DNA of 64,000 nt from Gonatopus flavifemur. Taxonomy: Eukaryota > Arthropoda > Insecta > Hymenoptera > Dryinidae. The notes under the pieces were generated by a model that saw nothing but the letters and a program-made list of their open reading frames with translations, searched no databases and had not been told where the DNA came from. The translations under genes and the position numbers were made by a program. Below are positions 10,943 to 22,145 of this stretch, in pieces. Position 1 is the stretch's first letter; each line of letters begins with the position of its first letter. The stretch spans positions 14,898,001 through 14,962,000 of the forward strand of contig JAFFJZ010000002.1 in the NCBI GenBank assembly GCA_018340375.1. The letters are read 5' to 3'.

Positions 10943-12589
10943 TCCCAACCAGCTCTTCGAAGTTTTCATCATTATTTGTTCTCCAAATAATCAATTATTC
11001 CCGTCATATATTTTGTGTTGGAGAATTCTTCAACAGTTCATTGGTTCTGAAATATATTTATGCGGGAAACTTTCATATGATCTCATCACAATCCCATGAA
11101 ACCAGGAGCTTCATACGTAGAAAATTTGTAAAGTTTTGTATCGAGAAGTAATCAAATTGAAATCTTGTTCAATTGATGTACAATCTTCACGGATTTTGTG
11201 TATAATGTGTGTGCTCATTAGCTATAAATTCTATTCAAATTGTATGCAATTGTTTTTTGATCAATCTTCAGCTTGTATGGATTTTTTCCCCATTCCAGCC
11301 CAGTATTGAACCCATACAGGCAGGACGGGGCCAATGCTGAATCCGAGTACGCCCTATTGTTCACACTATGCTAGGGATAAATATGAAATCATCTCCTATG
11401 ATTTATATTTTCAATTCTTCCATTGCTGATTTGACACGAGGAAATACTTTCCGGGTCGACTGTATACAAGGAAGGATTAACAGAAATACGATTCTATTTA
11501 TAGTTGTATATCAAAAACCATCCTTTTCGCCTTATTTAGATCAGTGAATATTCAGAATTAGTTCAACGTAATCCTGAATATCATTGAGAGTTGTTTGAGG
11601 AATTTGATTTATATATATTGCGAAGTGAAGTGCTCAAATCAAACTTTTATTCGTACGAAACTCCTGTACATCTGACAGATCAAGTCATTTTGCAAGCTTC
11701 ACGAATTCTATGGAAATTTTCACGTATCAAACCTTTGGTCTGGGTTCCCTCCAATTCATAGTCTTCTCTGATTTCGTTTTAGTTCTCTTATATGGTTGCG
11801 TAAGAATTTATGCAACGACCTTATTCCAATAGTTTGACGGTAGAGCTTTCGTGGAAACAGATTTCGTTGCAATTGACTGTGGTATAAAGATGTATATCGA
11901 TTGAATCTGTAGTCGACATCTCGATTCTCGAAGTTCAGTACAAACTTTAGTACGGTTGGACTTCCCAAAATAACTGCGTAGAAAAGCCATACAAATCGGA
12001 CCACGTTAACGGTTCTTGGATGAGGGGACTAGCGAATTTCTTACCTTATCATTTAATGTTGCATAGATGAAGTGGTTGGAATATTCAAATCCAAAATAAA
12101 ACGATTGATTGATCTGTCGTGGAGAAATGGCTATGATTTTGTGAAAACTTTGTTGGACAAATTTGAAAGTAATCGAGTGGAAGAGCTAAGGATTGGAAAA
12201 TCAATGACTGAACAATTGTTCATTAATGATTTCTCAGGATTCAATCCGAGCCAAGATTGGCAATTTTTCTTGTGTTTTATTTAATCTCTTCATAGTATGT
12301 GAGATTAATATACCTTCAATCAACCTTGCAGATGCTTTTAGGTTCAGTTCTCAAGATTCTCCTGCCATCTTGAGCAGAAATCACACCAGGCATTTTCTAG
12401 GCTTTGCAAGGTTTTGTCATGGACCATAGAATCACCAGAGTGATCTTTATTAGGGATGTTGAGTCAAACAATAAGGAATTATGAACAATTGAAAGAACAT
12501 CTCGATACGTTTGATACATTCAAAATCATTCGCCCAATCCATTTTATTTATATTCGTATTGATAGTGTCTGCGATGTTTATCAATCATA
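10943..12589. other. No gene; one GGCC-type scrap
   Basis: A short CCCAGTATTGAACCC / GGACGGGGCCAATGC scrap at about 11298-11345 belongs to the GGCCC / TACTGG family. Frames at 11.8-12.6 kb are 60-82 codons long without signals. Confidence 0.4.
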
Positions 12590-12772
12590 CCCTATAAAAA
12601 GTTTGACTGAAAGCGGCTGCACCTCACTTGAAAACTTGACTGAAATTCAGTCTTTTCCGTTGTGTCGGCATTTGTTTTAGATGCTGAATTTCAGCTGAAA
12701 TAGTGCTAGTTTTGGCTGCATCTTAAAATAAGCCAATATTACGGTTGGAGGTGAGTTTTGCTTTTTACTGTG
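12590..12772. mobile_element. MITE, TACTGTAAAAAG-type family, copy 1
   Basis: It shares an ordered set of words with 50299-50479 and 58902-59061: GACTGAAATTCAGTCTTTTCC, TTGTGTCGGC, and a CTTTTTACTGTG right end. The ends are inverted poly(A)/poly(T)-containing repeats. It is non-coding. Confidence 0.55.
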
Positions 12773-12792
12773 TACGTTTTACAATTCACTCG

Positions 12793-12984
12793 AAGTGTTT
12801 GAAACGTGTAGTCACTTCCTAAATGCTCAAAAGTGTGTAGATATGTTAATAATTCAGATTGAGTGTTTCATAATAAAACATTCTGTCCGTTTGATGAGAA
12901 TGTTTACACCCTCTCAAGCGTTTGAAAATGACTACACGATTCAAACACTCTGAGCTTATTAAAATAAAACACTTGCATTCAGAG
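12793..12984. mobile_element. MITE family with GTGTTTGAA ends, copy 1 (uninterrupted)
   Basis: AAGTGTTTGAAACGTGTAG at the left is mirrored by CTACACGATTCAAACACT near 12942. Other copies are at 24146-24310 and 45071-45396. Here the central ATTCAGATTGAGTGTTTC (about 12855) is intact and shows the site that is interrupted in the 45 kb copy. Confidence 0.6.
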
Positions 12985-12989
12985 CATTG

Positions 12990-13830
12990 ATAATCTTACA
13001 CAGTGCTGAAAATATTTCACGCATTTTCTTTAGAACTTTGATTCACAACAAATAATTCCTTCCGTTGTATTCAAAATAACATTATCCACTTACGAGGTTA
13101 AATATTCCGCCATCGCCAACTTTCATGAAAATTCCGTCGACATTATATATACGTATACGTGTATATGCTTATAGAAGACGATATTCTTAACAGGCGACAA
13201 GCACTCTTGAACATCAAACGACGCGCATCTCTCTGCATCGATGTGTCAAGTGCTTTTTGGTCCGCTATTCAGAACCTCTCGATTCAGGAATCCCACCCTC
13301 AGAATTCTCTCCCCTCATTCGTGTTCACAAACTTACATATAAATATATTCATGTATACACACCTTCACTCGTATTCACATCGTACGTTTCATACACGTGT
13401 CTTTTTATTATTCACGTTTCTCCTCCAAGACTCAAGGCAATTATATGTGCGCATCAGCGTTCAAGCAAAGGGCCCCTCTTTTTATAACAGGAGAATATTC
13501 ATCGTTCCGCTTTTCAACCCATCACATCGCGCGTCGATACGTATGTTTATGTATTTGTAGTCGTATGTGTCGAAGCGAGCTCTAAACTTTCCGGTCATAT
13601 CAATGTGACGATTTAAATGAAAGAGCTTCTTCGTATCTATCATTACTTCAACGAAATGCAGAGATTCCATTTGATCGCTGTCTTAAAAGTACGATGAAAA
13701 GACGTATCGATTGATACGCTCCTTCGCACACCATCCTGCGGAATCAGATGATAAATGATATCGAGTATACGCGACAAATCACAAACCTCCCATGCAGAAA
13801 TTGACGAACGACCCAGTACTGGAATAACGT
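12990..13830. other. Pyrimidine/CpG-mixed stretch, no gene supported
   Basis: It includes a TATATATACGTATACGTGTATA tract near 13145 and three overlapping + frames of 62-133 codons with no splice or start support. The 133-codon frame (13159-13560) is not convincing in composition. Confidence 0.35.
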
Positions 13831-13834
13831 TATT

Positions 13835-13980
13835 TGCCAACTGCCAACTGTTGGCAAACAACGTTGGAATAAACCCGGAATGATAACGCTGATCAACACT
13901 GGTACGGCGTTGTTCACCAATACTGGGTCAACGTTGACATCAACCCTGAATCAGTACTGGTTTTTCATTGTATACCAACA
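13835..13980. repeat. GGCCC/TACTGG family fragment
   Basis: It contains GGAATGATAACGCTGATC at 13872 and several ACTGG and GTTGGC words, as in the blocks at 590-1135 and 43200-43500. Confidence 0.45.
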
Positions 13981-14243
13981 ATGATATTAAACGTGCACAT
14001 AAATGATTCAGTTGACTATGAAATAATATTCATTTTTGCATAATATTATCATACGAATGAATATAATCTCTTAGTTTAGTTCTAAAATTGATGAAAGGAA
14101 TAAGAAAAATGAACGCTACCCATATATTACAGCAATTGTAAAATAATTTCAAATAATTTATAAAAAAATTATTGGAATCCTTGTCGATCTGGTACTGTAT
14201 GTGTAATAGATGTATTGGAAACATGTTCCAATGTCAGTTGCTA

Positions 14244-14330
14244 GAACCACGTTCTACAGGAATCGAACTCCCTGCTGGAAATTATCTTAATGAAGATATT
14301 TGATGATAACAAGCGTTCAAACTGTGGGGG
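14244..14330 (-). repeat. tRNA-like element (B box)
   Basis: On the minus strand this reads GGGAGTTCGATTCCTGTAGA, a fair match to the RNA polymerase III B box, preceded by GTTTGAACGC. It lies immediately downstream (on the minus strand) of a second tRNA-like unit at 14350-14440. The pair could be a dimeric SINE-like relic. Confidence 0.4.
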
Positions 14331-14349
14331 TCAATAGCGGAAATCTCAT

Positions 14350-14440
14350 AGCTCTACACGCGGAATCGAACCTAACACAAAATCCTAACCCTAATGAGAG
14401 AATGACGCTTTGACCAGTACAGCTGTACGCCAGTTATGAA
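14350..14440 (-). repeat. tRNA-like element with TTAGG-rich insert
   Basis: Minus strand: CTGTACTGGTCAAAGCGTCA, then TTAGGGTTAGG, then GGTTCGATTCC, a perfect B box. It shares GGTCAAAGCGTCA and the TTAGG-like insert with the unit at 22770-22868. The fold is too altered to be a working tRNA, so a tRNA-derived retroposon relic is likely. Confidence 0.45.
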
Positions 14441-14473
14441 CTCTGACATCATAAATTAAAGTAATATTGTATA

Positions 14474-14680
14474 GTCGGTGTGAGGAGTCCGGTAACAGAT
14501 CTAACGGGAATATTTTTGAACACTTTGTTATTGATGAATTTTAAATATTCTCCTCCGACTGTATACTATTAAGAATGTTTCTCTTATCATTCTGATGTGT
14601 TACAAATTTTCAAATAACAGCAATAACATATTATATAAAGATATTTTCGTTGAAACTGTTACCAGAGTTCTTACACCGAC
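14474..14680. mobile_element. 207 bp MITE, GTCGGTGT ends
   Basis: The ~25 bp ends match in inverted orientation with a few mismatches: GTCGGTGTGAGGAGTCCGG at left, CTTACACCGAC at right, both continuing into GGTAACAG/CTGTTACC. It is non-coding. Confidence 0.65.
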
Positions 14681-15628
14681 CAGACTAGACTTGCAAATTA
14701 TTCAAATTCAGTATCAGTAATAATTTTTCTGTACCGTCAAACCGGTACCTACGCGCTGAATATACCCAGGTGGCATATCGATAGTACTTTATCAGCATTT
14801 TCGTGCTGCTTGGGTGATGAATGATTCAGGATTGAATTTAGTGACTTATAAAATTATTGACCTGAATATAGCGTCAAAAGTATTTTGTGGAACTTTGGAT
14901 CGTTCATTGACACGTAACGAAGATTCAAACCCACAAAATCTGATGAATCACAGTTATTTATGTTCTTCAATGAACTCCTTCGGGCTGGAAACATCGTTAA
15001 ACTAAGTCTACTAAAAGATTTTGAGTCTTTACCAGTTACACATTGTGTTATTTGATCACTATTTTGTTCCAATAAACGATTCAAAATTCAACAACATTTG
15101 AAAGTACCATAATTTCTTGTAGAATCACATCAAATTATGGTACTTTTAGAAGTAAATTCAAGTGAATAACTTCATCCTCCGAAGACTGACGTTGATCCTC
15201 AATAAATTATGAGACTTCTGCACAGATAAATCCATGTGGGTTTCGAAAAAAAACACGATGCGAATGTTGGGAAGAATCCTGAGCTCTTTCAACCGACTAC
15301 AGAATTACTGAAAAATTGGTTTGTGATATCAACTTTTGGTGAAGTCGTTACCGTTGTTGTTACTGACGACGCTACACCCCTAAATTTGATCTTTGAGAGG
15401 ATTATTCGCTTATCGGTCCATTGTGGATTTCTTCTTTGCGAGCACCAGTAAATGCTCCAGCATGCTAAATACCTTTCCCTCGTTACTTTCATCTGCTCTA
15501 TTTCCTCACAATGGACCGTAATAATAGAAGAAGATAAATCGCATTTAACCCCACTAATAATAATTTTGTTGAGTACATGGAGTATTTCGAATTATTATTC
15601 CGGATATGGTGAATTTAAAAATATATTA
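14681..15628. other. No supported feature
   Basis: Only short frames on both strands. A small inverted pair, AAGTACCATAATTT (15092) and AAATTATGGTACTTTT (15133), forms a hairpin of about 50 bp. Confidence 0.4.
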
Positions 15629-15630
15629 TA

Positions 15631-16777
15631 CAGGGTGCCCCATTTTAAATAACCAGGGCTTATATCTCCCAAAGTAATGGGGCTGGAAAAAAAAATCCTC
15701 GGGAAAAAGTTGCAGGATTCAGAGGGGGACATTTGATGATAACCTCGATTTCGACCTCAGACTCCATCTTCAAGGTAATTTTGAGGTCAACTTGTGTTTT
15801 TCAAATGGGACCCCCTATTTTTGACTACTAACTTCCTTGGAATGTACGTTGAAAACCAAGAAACTTTTGTCTGAACTAGTTTCCTGAAATTTGCGAAGAT
15901 GGTGCTCTAATCGATAAAGAAAGAAAGGAAATTCAAGAAACACTCTGGTTGCTTTCTGTGCGGAACAATACTTACCTCTTCAGTTTTTTCTCCTCAACAG
16001 GGCCGTGTATGTATCGCGAATGAAGGTAACGTATTTGAGCATTTAGTCCCCAACAGCACATCCACCGATTTCTACGTCGCATCTCCGTGGACTCCACGTC
16101 GATGATTGGTGGACGTGGATAGAACGTGGATGAACGGAGATCCCACGTGGAGGTAACATGGAGGCAACGTAGAAATGTCCGGTGTTGTACGGGTGGATTC
16201 ACGAGATGATTGGATCAGGGAATTATCACTCAATTACGAAACCCGACTATTCCCAAAACTCACAGACACATACCTCTCTAGTCGAAATAATCGGCCCTTT
16301 TCAGGGCCACAGTGATGTGCAAAGTCCAATTGCGCAACCTCCTCGTGGTGCACAATTAGGTGACGCTAATGCCGACGGCAGTTCCCAGAAGATTGGGAAC
16401 CAGGGCCGGATTGAAACAGGTAGAGGCCAGTGGAGCCATCGGCCCTGTTGGGAAGAAATAACTGAAGAGGCAAGTGTCGTTTCGCACAGAAAGCGGTAAG
16501 AGTGTTTCTTGAATCTCCTTTCTTTTCAGGAAACTAGTTCAGACAAAAGTTTCTTGGTTTTAAACGCACATTCCAAGGATGTAGTCAAAAATAGGAGGTC
16601 TCATTTGAAAAACACAAGTTGACCTCAAAATTACCTTGAAGATGGAGTCTGAGGTCGAAGTCAAGGTTACCATCAAATGTCCCCCTCAGAACTCTGCAAC
16701 TTTCTCCCGAGACTCTTTCTTCCAGCCCCATTACTTTGGGAGATATAAGCCCTGGCTATTTAAAATGGGACACCCGG
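15631..16777. mobile_element. 1147 bp foldback element with ~400 bp arms, TA duplication
   Basis: Arms of roughly 370-400 bp are near-perfect inverted copies (15631-16010 and 16430-16777). The ends are CAGGGTGCCCCATTTTAAAT and its complement, ATTTAAAATGGGACACCCGG, with TA on both sides. That fits a Tc1/mariner-related target preference. The centre (about 16010-16430) is unpaired and itself holds a smaller element at 16048-16193. The 105-codon frame across the centre has no features of a transposase. Confidence 0.75.
16048..16193. mobile_element. 146 bp nested element with GTGGA-rich interior
   Basis: CCCCAACAGCACATCCACCG at left and TCCGGTGTTGTACGGG at right are inverted, with GGAG/CTCC and ACGTGG words inside. 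The same style of ends (CCCGTACAGCACAACCACCG) bounds the big hairpin at 48393-48762, so both belong to one family. Confidence 0.5.
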
Positions 16778-16959
16778 TATAATCCCTGATGGAAATGAAG
16801 AGTATTCAAACCTCCGCGTTATATCGTACGAACCCCGAATTCTGAGTTTAGGGAGAGGGAAGAATTTGAAAAAATTTATTTTCATTTCAAAGTTCAAACT
16901 TTGGGTTTTGTCCAACATAAGATTGCGAGTTCAAATACCGCAGGACAAGAACTGTATTC

Positions 16960-18475
16960 TTCATTCCTGTATTCCTGAAGAACAGTATTCTCTGAGAATT
17001 GTCATCTCGAAGGACTGTGTTCTTGAAGAATTGTATTCTTAAATATTTCCATCCTCGAATATCTGTATTCTCAAAGAATTGTTTTCCTGAGAAACTTAAT
17101 TTTCAATATATTAATTCTCGAATATCTGTAGTCTCTAAGAACTTCCTGAAGAACTGTATCCCTAAACAGTACCATTGTTGTACACCTGTATTCTCAAACA
17201 ACTGTATTCTTGAAGAATTTTGTTCCCAAATATCTCCATTCTTAAGATATCCGTATTCTCCAAGAGCTGTACTTCTAACATCTACATCCAGGCGAATAAC
17301 TATTGATCATAATCATTGTTGCAATGAGCAATCTTGACCCTAGAACACAACACTGGGGTATTTTTGTATCCCAAGGCGTTTTGAAAGTTGTAGGTGAAGC
17401 AGGTATTGTTACATATCGACCCAGGATCCTGATCATAATCCAATTCAGAGTTCTGAAAGAGGGAAGAGTTAATTAGAAGCGTCCGTTTGCCTTTTGATTG
17501 CGCCTGATAATCAAACGAAGTGAGCGTCGGATACGAAATTACCCCAGTGTTGTGGTAACATCGGTACTTTGTGCAAAAATTCATATTTTCAAATTTGAAG
17601 GGAAATCTTGGGTTTTGTAGCAGTTTTTGCAGAATTCAAGTTCTCTGTCGTTAGTTGCAGTGCTTTCATGTTGACAAAAAAATTATGAATTACTTTTGTT
17701 ACCAATGTAACTGATTTTTCCTATTCACGCGGTAAATGCGGACAAAAAGAATGAAAGAAATTGGAAAATGTTTTCTCTACATCTCTCAGTATTATTCTAC
17801 CAATGAGAATCGTGAAAAATTACATTTCCACATGAATAAATGTTTTCATAACATTTACGTTGACTTTTCTTTATCCTTTTTTGAGGATCATCAGTTTTTC
17901 AACTTACAAATTCTCAAATAAATTTACTTGAAGAAAAAGTCAAAATTCTGTTTTATCCATGTTCTAGATAATTGTTCCAAGTTTCCAAACGTTTTCGGAT
18001 ATTCAAAATTCAATGGAAATTCAAAGAGTTACGGCCGATGTTTGGAAAAAAGTCAGATTGTCATTTTCTGCGATTTATTTTCGCTTTCAACTAATGTTTT
18101 GCAATTTTTTCATAACATTTTTGCATTGGAATTCATACTTTTGTCTTCGTCTTGAAAAAACGAAGAAAATTGCGTAAATCGCGTTCAAAGGTGTGGGGTA
18201 CAACAATACCCCAGTATTGTGTTTGATAGCAAAGAAAATAAGATTCTAGGGTTAACCATCGATTTTCATTTCATCAACAATACATCTTTAATAGTCTTTC
18301 ACCTGAATATGAGTCCTTTAGGGAGATGCTTCTTGGAGCATACAGATATTCAAGAATACAGTTCCTTAAGAAAGCAGTTCTCTAAGAATACGGATATTTA
18401 TAAGAACAATCCTTTGAAATTACAGTTCTTTGAGAATAGAGATATTCAAGGGTACAGTTTTTTAGGGACACAAAA
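16960..18475. mobile_element. ~1.5 kb inverted-repeat element with short internal repeats
   Basis: Left block 16960-17290 is a degenerate tandem of ~25 bp units (TATTCTCGAAGAACTGTATT-like). Right block 18325-18475 is the same in reverse complement. Inside, 17333-17372 (ACAACACTGGGGTATTTTTG) pairs with 18193-18257 (AATACCCCAGTATTGTGTTT), with a ~25 bp interruption in the right copy. The middle carries only chance frames of 61-94 codons. Confidence 0.5.
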
Positions 18476-18741
18476 ATGAAGAATACTTGTTCTGTCTGAA
18501 ATACACCACAGTGGAAAGTGAAACTTGCTTTCATCTTGAATACCATATACGTCAATCAGATAAAGACACGTCACAAGTTCAGCTGAATCGATTTACGAAA
18601 TTCCAAGTTCTCAAGTCATTGGCGCCGTATACTTAAGCCATATTTATGCACAACTTATTTTTGCCTGGCCAGCGTATGAAGTTATCTCTACCTGATCTGA
18701 TGATCTCTGTTGTAACTTGTAGAATAATTCGTTTCTTGGAA

Positions 18742-18970
18742 CACGGAGAAAAAAGTATTGCTGGCATCACAAGCACGTCTGTTACTACAGCGCCTAAAAA
18801 AAAAAAACTAGCTAGAAAAGTAAGAAAAATGATTGATACAACTACATTTTTTGCCGACCTAAACAAATTTGTTAGCAGAACTAACGTCTTAGTTGCTGGA
18901 GTGAATATTCCTGCAAGGACAACAAATTTCTTTGTAGGTGCTATGAGTAGCAAACCATTTTTTCTCCGTG
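18742..18970. mobile_element. 229 bp MITE, CACGGAGAAAA ends
   Basis: It begins CACGGAGAAAAAAGTATTGC and ends TTTTTTCTCCGTG. The flanks are AA on both sides. The core is rich in GTTAGTAGAAC-type words. The overlapping + and - frames of 118 and 141 codons around 18.63-19.06 kb run straight through these ends and are by-products. Confidence 0.65.
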
Positions 18971-19055
18971 AAGACATTTCAGACAAGTCAAAGGTGTCCT
19001 GACAATATTTTCGGATATATTTCAGGTATTTCGAAATCATTTTATCCCAACAGCA

Positions 19056-19298
19056 CACGGAGAGAAGTATACGGTAACGGTTACTATGAAGAATAGTAAT
19101 TTGGTGACAAATATTCCAAAATTGTAATAAGTCCCATGTGAAATCGAATTGAGTACGATAAACTGTTTACGTTGCCATGGAACCGACAAGTTAACATCGT
19201 AATGATCACCAAATCACGAGTCATCACTCACTTCCTATTCCAAAGTCGCGATGAGAACTAAGGCGAATGGTAATCAATCCCACATACTTTTCTCCGTG
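19056..19298. mobile_element. 243 bp MITE, CACGGAGAGAAG ends
   Basis: It begins CACGGAGAGAAGTATACGG and ends CATACTTTTCTCCGTG. The core (GTAACGGTTACTATG and a GGTGATCA-like pair) is unrelated to the 18742 neighbour despite matching ends. It is non-coding. Confidence 0.65.
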
Positions 19299-19910
19299 CC
19301 CAAGAGTTTTCAGAACGTTTTGAAAGAATCTTTAACGTTTTTCACACAGTCCATAAACGTTTTTCTAGTTACACGTTGTGCTGCGGTGTGTGTTCCAATT
19401 ATAGTTGAAGAAGAACTCAATATCAACTGCCAATTATCAAAGTTTCAAAGGGAACAAAAAACAATTAAAGATCCAACAACAGCAACTCAAACTCAATCGG
19501 ACTAGTAACTGAAATTTCAAATTTCAGGAACAAATTCATGCTCACCTTTAATAAAATGTGTAAACACGATCTCGAATATTCATTTTCACGGGTTCTAGAG
19601 CTGTTCGTCTACACCAATTTTTCATACTTTCGCCTGGGATGAAAGTTTTACAAAGTGACTGCTCATATTTTTTGTAAGAACCGCTCATTCGATCATTGAT
19701 ATTAAACTTTCAGATCTTCGTAGATATCAAGACGAAGAATTAATTCTTGAACACCTATATAGTTAATATCATTGATTTCCGTGGATATTTTTTCTCGTAC
19801 AGTATCTCCGTTGGAAAGTCACGCTATAAGTTCGTAGCGGTACACCGCGTAGGCTGTGAGAAAAAGAAAACCAACTTCATCTAATTCCAAGTAGAATGAG
19901 AGAGGATAGG
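19299..19910. other. No supported feature
   Basis: There is one 84-codon frame without signals at 19251-19505. The remainder is AT-rich, with a weak ATAGTTAATATCATTGAT stretch near 19758. Confidence 0.4.
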
Positions 19911-20037
19911 AAGTCCAACACCATGCCTTCGCGTGGCTTCATATTACCCTCAACCCCTACATCATGTACGCTTATATAGTCTGCCAACGTAGGTTGTAAC
20001 GTCATGATATGAGTCAGTGCTTATTACTCGGGGAAAC
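19911..20037. repeat. Left member of a ~130 bp inverted pair
   Basis: This is matched in reverse complement by 24551-24680. Shared words are AAGTCCAACACCATG, GTGGCTTCATATTACC, CCCCTACA, GTAGGTTGTAACGTCA and GTGCTTATTAC. Both copies hold a TATATAA-like string pointing outward. The 4.77 kb they bound includes AGAGTGAAA MITEs, a tRNA-like repeat and a 104-codon frame. Confidence 0.65.
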
Positions 20038-20534
20038 TAACTGAAAGTATGTTACATTTTTGTCTTCCCACTAAAATGAAATTATCTTTTCGGTTCTCAA
20101 TCCTCTTGTCGTATAACAGATTATGACAATGATGATTCAAATGCTTTTCATGAATTCATCTCATTTTATTCTCGTGAAATTTCCAAAACTACATTTATTT
20201 TATTCAGCCATTCAAGGTTGGGCTAGTCACAGATGCTTGAGGTTGGAAATTTTCTTCATTTCGTCTAAGTAAACTTTACAGGGAAAACCGTTTTTTTTGT
20301 CTCCTCATTTTGAAGAGCGAGAGATCATTGTTCCTTGCTTGATAAACAGTGGTATTCGAGGTAAAGAAGGCGGAAGTGCGTTACAAAGTTCTTTCAGAAG
20401 GGAATCCATGGGAAAAAAATTCGACAACTAAAAAACTAAGGGACAATCCAAAATGGTGTATGAATTTTTTTTAAAATCAATATTAGGGATTCTTAACGCG
20501 AAAGATGAATCTCAAGTAGGTTCGATGAACGTAG

Positions 20535-20792
20535 ATTGAGGGTGCTAATATCCAAATTTTCCAGGAAATTTCTTTGAATGCTAATCAACTTCAAATCAAT
20601 CTCAAACTGACCTATGAACCTCATGTTTTTTTCTTTAAACACAATGAGAACAAAGAGTACAATTTGATATGGATATCGTCATTTCATGAATTCCTTCATT
20701 TAACATTATCTGCTGACCCTACATCCATCGATTCTCCACTTAAATTCCACGTGGGAGTCACGTATACCATCGGAGGTGGGCTGTACGGATGA
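20535..20792 (+). CDS. Possible terminal exon, unknown protein
   Basis: This frame of 85 codons ends at TGA 20790-20792. A usable acceptor, AATTTTCCAG at 20564, falls in the open region and would give an exon of 75 codons starting EISLNANQLQINLKL. The C-terminus contains PLKFHVGVTYTIGGGLYG. The residue mix is unbiased, but there is no ATG at its head, no clear poly(A) signal after the stop and no family I recognise. Its length is within chance expectation. A CACTGTTAAAAAAAA string just after the stop resembles a MITE end. Confidence 0.2.
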   Translation: MEGANIQIFQEISLNANQLQINLKLTYEPHVFFFKHNENKEYNLIWISSFHEFLHLTLSADPTSIDSPLKFHVGVTYTIGGGLYG

Positions 20793-20837
20793 TATCACTG
20801 TTAAAAAAAAACTGATTGAATAAGACGATGTTGAGCG

Positions 20838-20935
20838 CAGGAACAAAAATTACCCACGCTCAGCGTGGTATTTGTACGAAAAATTGTGATTTTTACCACT
20901 GTCTCTGATTTGGTCATGCTTAGCGTAGGTAACTT
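20838..20935. repeat. Short inverted repeat around CACGCTCAGCGTGG
   Basis: CCACGCTCAGCGTGG at 20864 is a near-perfect short palindrome, and GCTTAGCGTAGGTAAC follows at 20919. Nothing further is supported. Confidence 0.3.
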
Positions 20936-21009
20936 CATTACCAACAAAATTTATATGTTGAGCAAATACAAATCGTGTACAATCCCACATCTTTGAAACC
21001 GTAATGCCA

Positions 21010-21731
21010 CTAGGCTTTCCTAGTAGAAATTTTGATGTGGAAAACATCAGGTCCAGATCAGGCGTGCCTGATTTCTGTTCAGGGCCTGACTTGAGTATCT
21101 GATGAGGCCCTGACAAAAATGTAACGCAGGGAAAAGACAAGGTCCTGATCATTAAAAACCGAACGTTTCCTAATCAGGATTGAATTCCCAATCAGGACCT
21201 GATCCGGGTGGTAGCGGAATTCCCAATCACGACCTCATCTGAGCTATATTCTAACATTCAATTTAATTTTCATGGGATTCACTTTTCATAAAATCTTTTG
21301 AAAATCCCCCAACAGAAGAAATTCTACTGATGATCCAAATAGACCTCAGTTGAACATTTAAAAGAGACAGGTAAATTTCTAATGAGTCCTGTGAAAAGTC
21401 TGAAAAGTTTGATACATTCATCGTTTTGAATTGATCAGGTCCTGATTCGGCTGTCTCGTCGGTTGTCACATGATTGAAATACGGATGAGCCAAGGCAATC
21501 CTCATCAGGTTTTGATAAGAATATCATGTCTGAGTTACTGAAAGAGAAAATCTGACTGGAACCTGTCAACAACCTTGCTTTATATTGTTGTAAGGTCCCA
21601 AACAGGATGCCATGTCAGGATCTGACTAGGTAATTAGAACTTTTCCTTAATTAGTAGTTCCCTATTACAGCCTTACAAGGGCCATGCTTCTAATAGGGAA
21701 TCCCCTGTCAAATTCCTACTAGGGTTAGCGT
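21010..21731. mobile_element. ~0.72 kb element with CTAGTAGGAATT ends and ATCAGGACCTGAT words
   Basis: TTCCTAGTAGAAATTTTGAT at left and GTCAAATTCCTACTAGGG at right are imperfect inverted ends. The interior repeats the palindromic word ATCAGGWCCTGAT at least six times (for example 21057, 21141, 21190, 21437). Overlapping - frames of 80-100 codons follow these words and are not credible genes. Related ends occur at 58729-58855, about 5502 and about 63750. Confidence 0.5.
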
Positions 21732-21920
21732 AATATTATAATATTACAAAAATTGCCTATGTAATAATACAATAAGAGTTTGTAAAGTTCGTTTCATTTC
21801 TTACAGTGTAAGAATTCGTTTCGATATGATCAAATCATATGACTTGAGCAATGATTCGTGGCGCAGCATCAAAGAGCAGAAATTACATCCACTGAGAGTT
21901 AGGTTCTTTTTGTCCATATC

Positions 21921-22145
21921 TACTCTCTAAATTTCTTGGAGTGAAATTCTCACTCGCAAAATCGAGTGACTACTCAATTCACTCATCTGGGAGTAACTTC
22001 TCACTCTAACGGAGTGAATGATATCACTCCAGTTTAAGAAGTGATTACTTTCACTTTAATTGTTCGAGTGACTGTCATTTCATTATAAAATTCACTCAAC
22101 TTCAGAGTGGAATAGTTATATTTCATTCCACTCAAGAGTGAAGTT
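21921..22145. mobile_element. AGAGTGAAA-type MITE, copy 1
   Basis: GAGTGA / TCACTC words recur about every 15-25 bp in both orientations, so that most of the 225 bp can fold back. There is no coding potential. Similar blocks lie at 23840-24048, 26087-26350 and 47300-47511. Confidence 0.55.

Noticed and set aside
13159..13560. 133-codon plus-strand frame
   Set aside because: It starts in a TATACGTA tract, overlaps two other open frames and shows no domain; length is near the upper range expected by chance.
18633..19058. 141-codon minus frame and 118-codon plus frame as genes
   Set aside because: Both run through the ends of the MITE at 18742-18970 and carry no domain; the openness comes from the inverted repeat.
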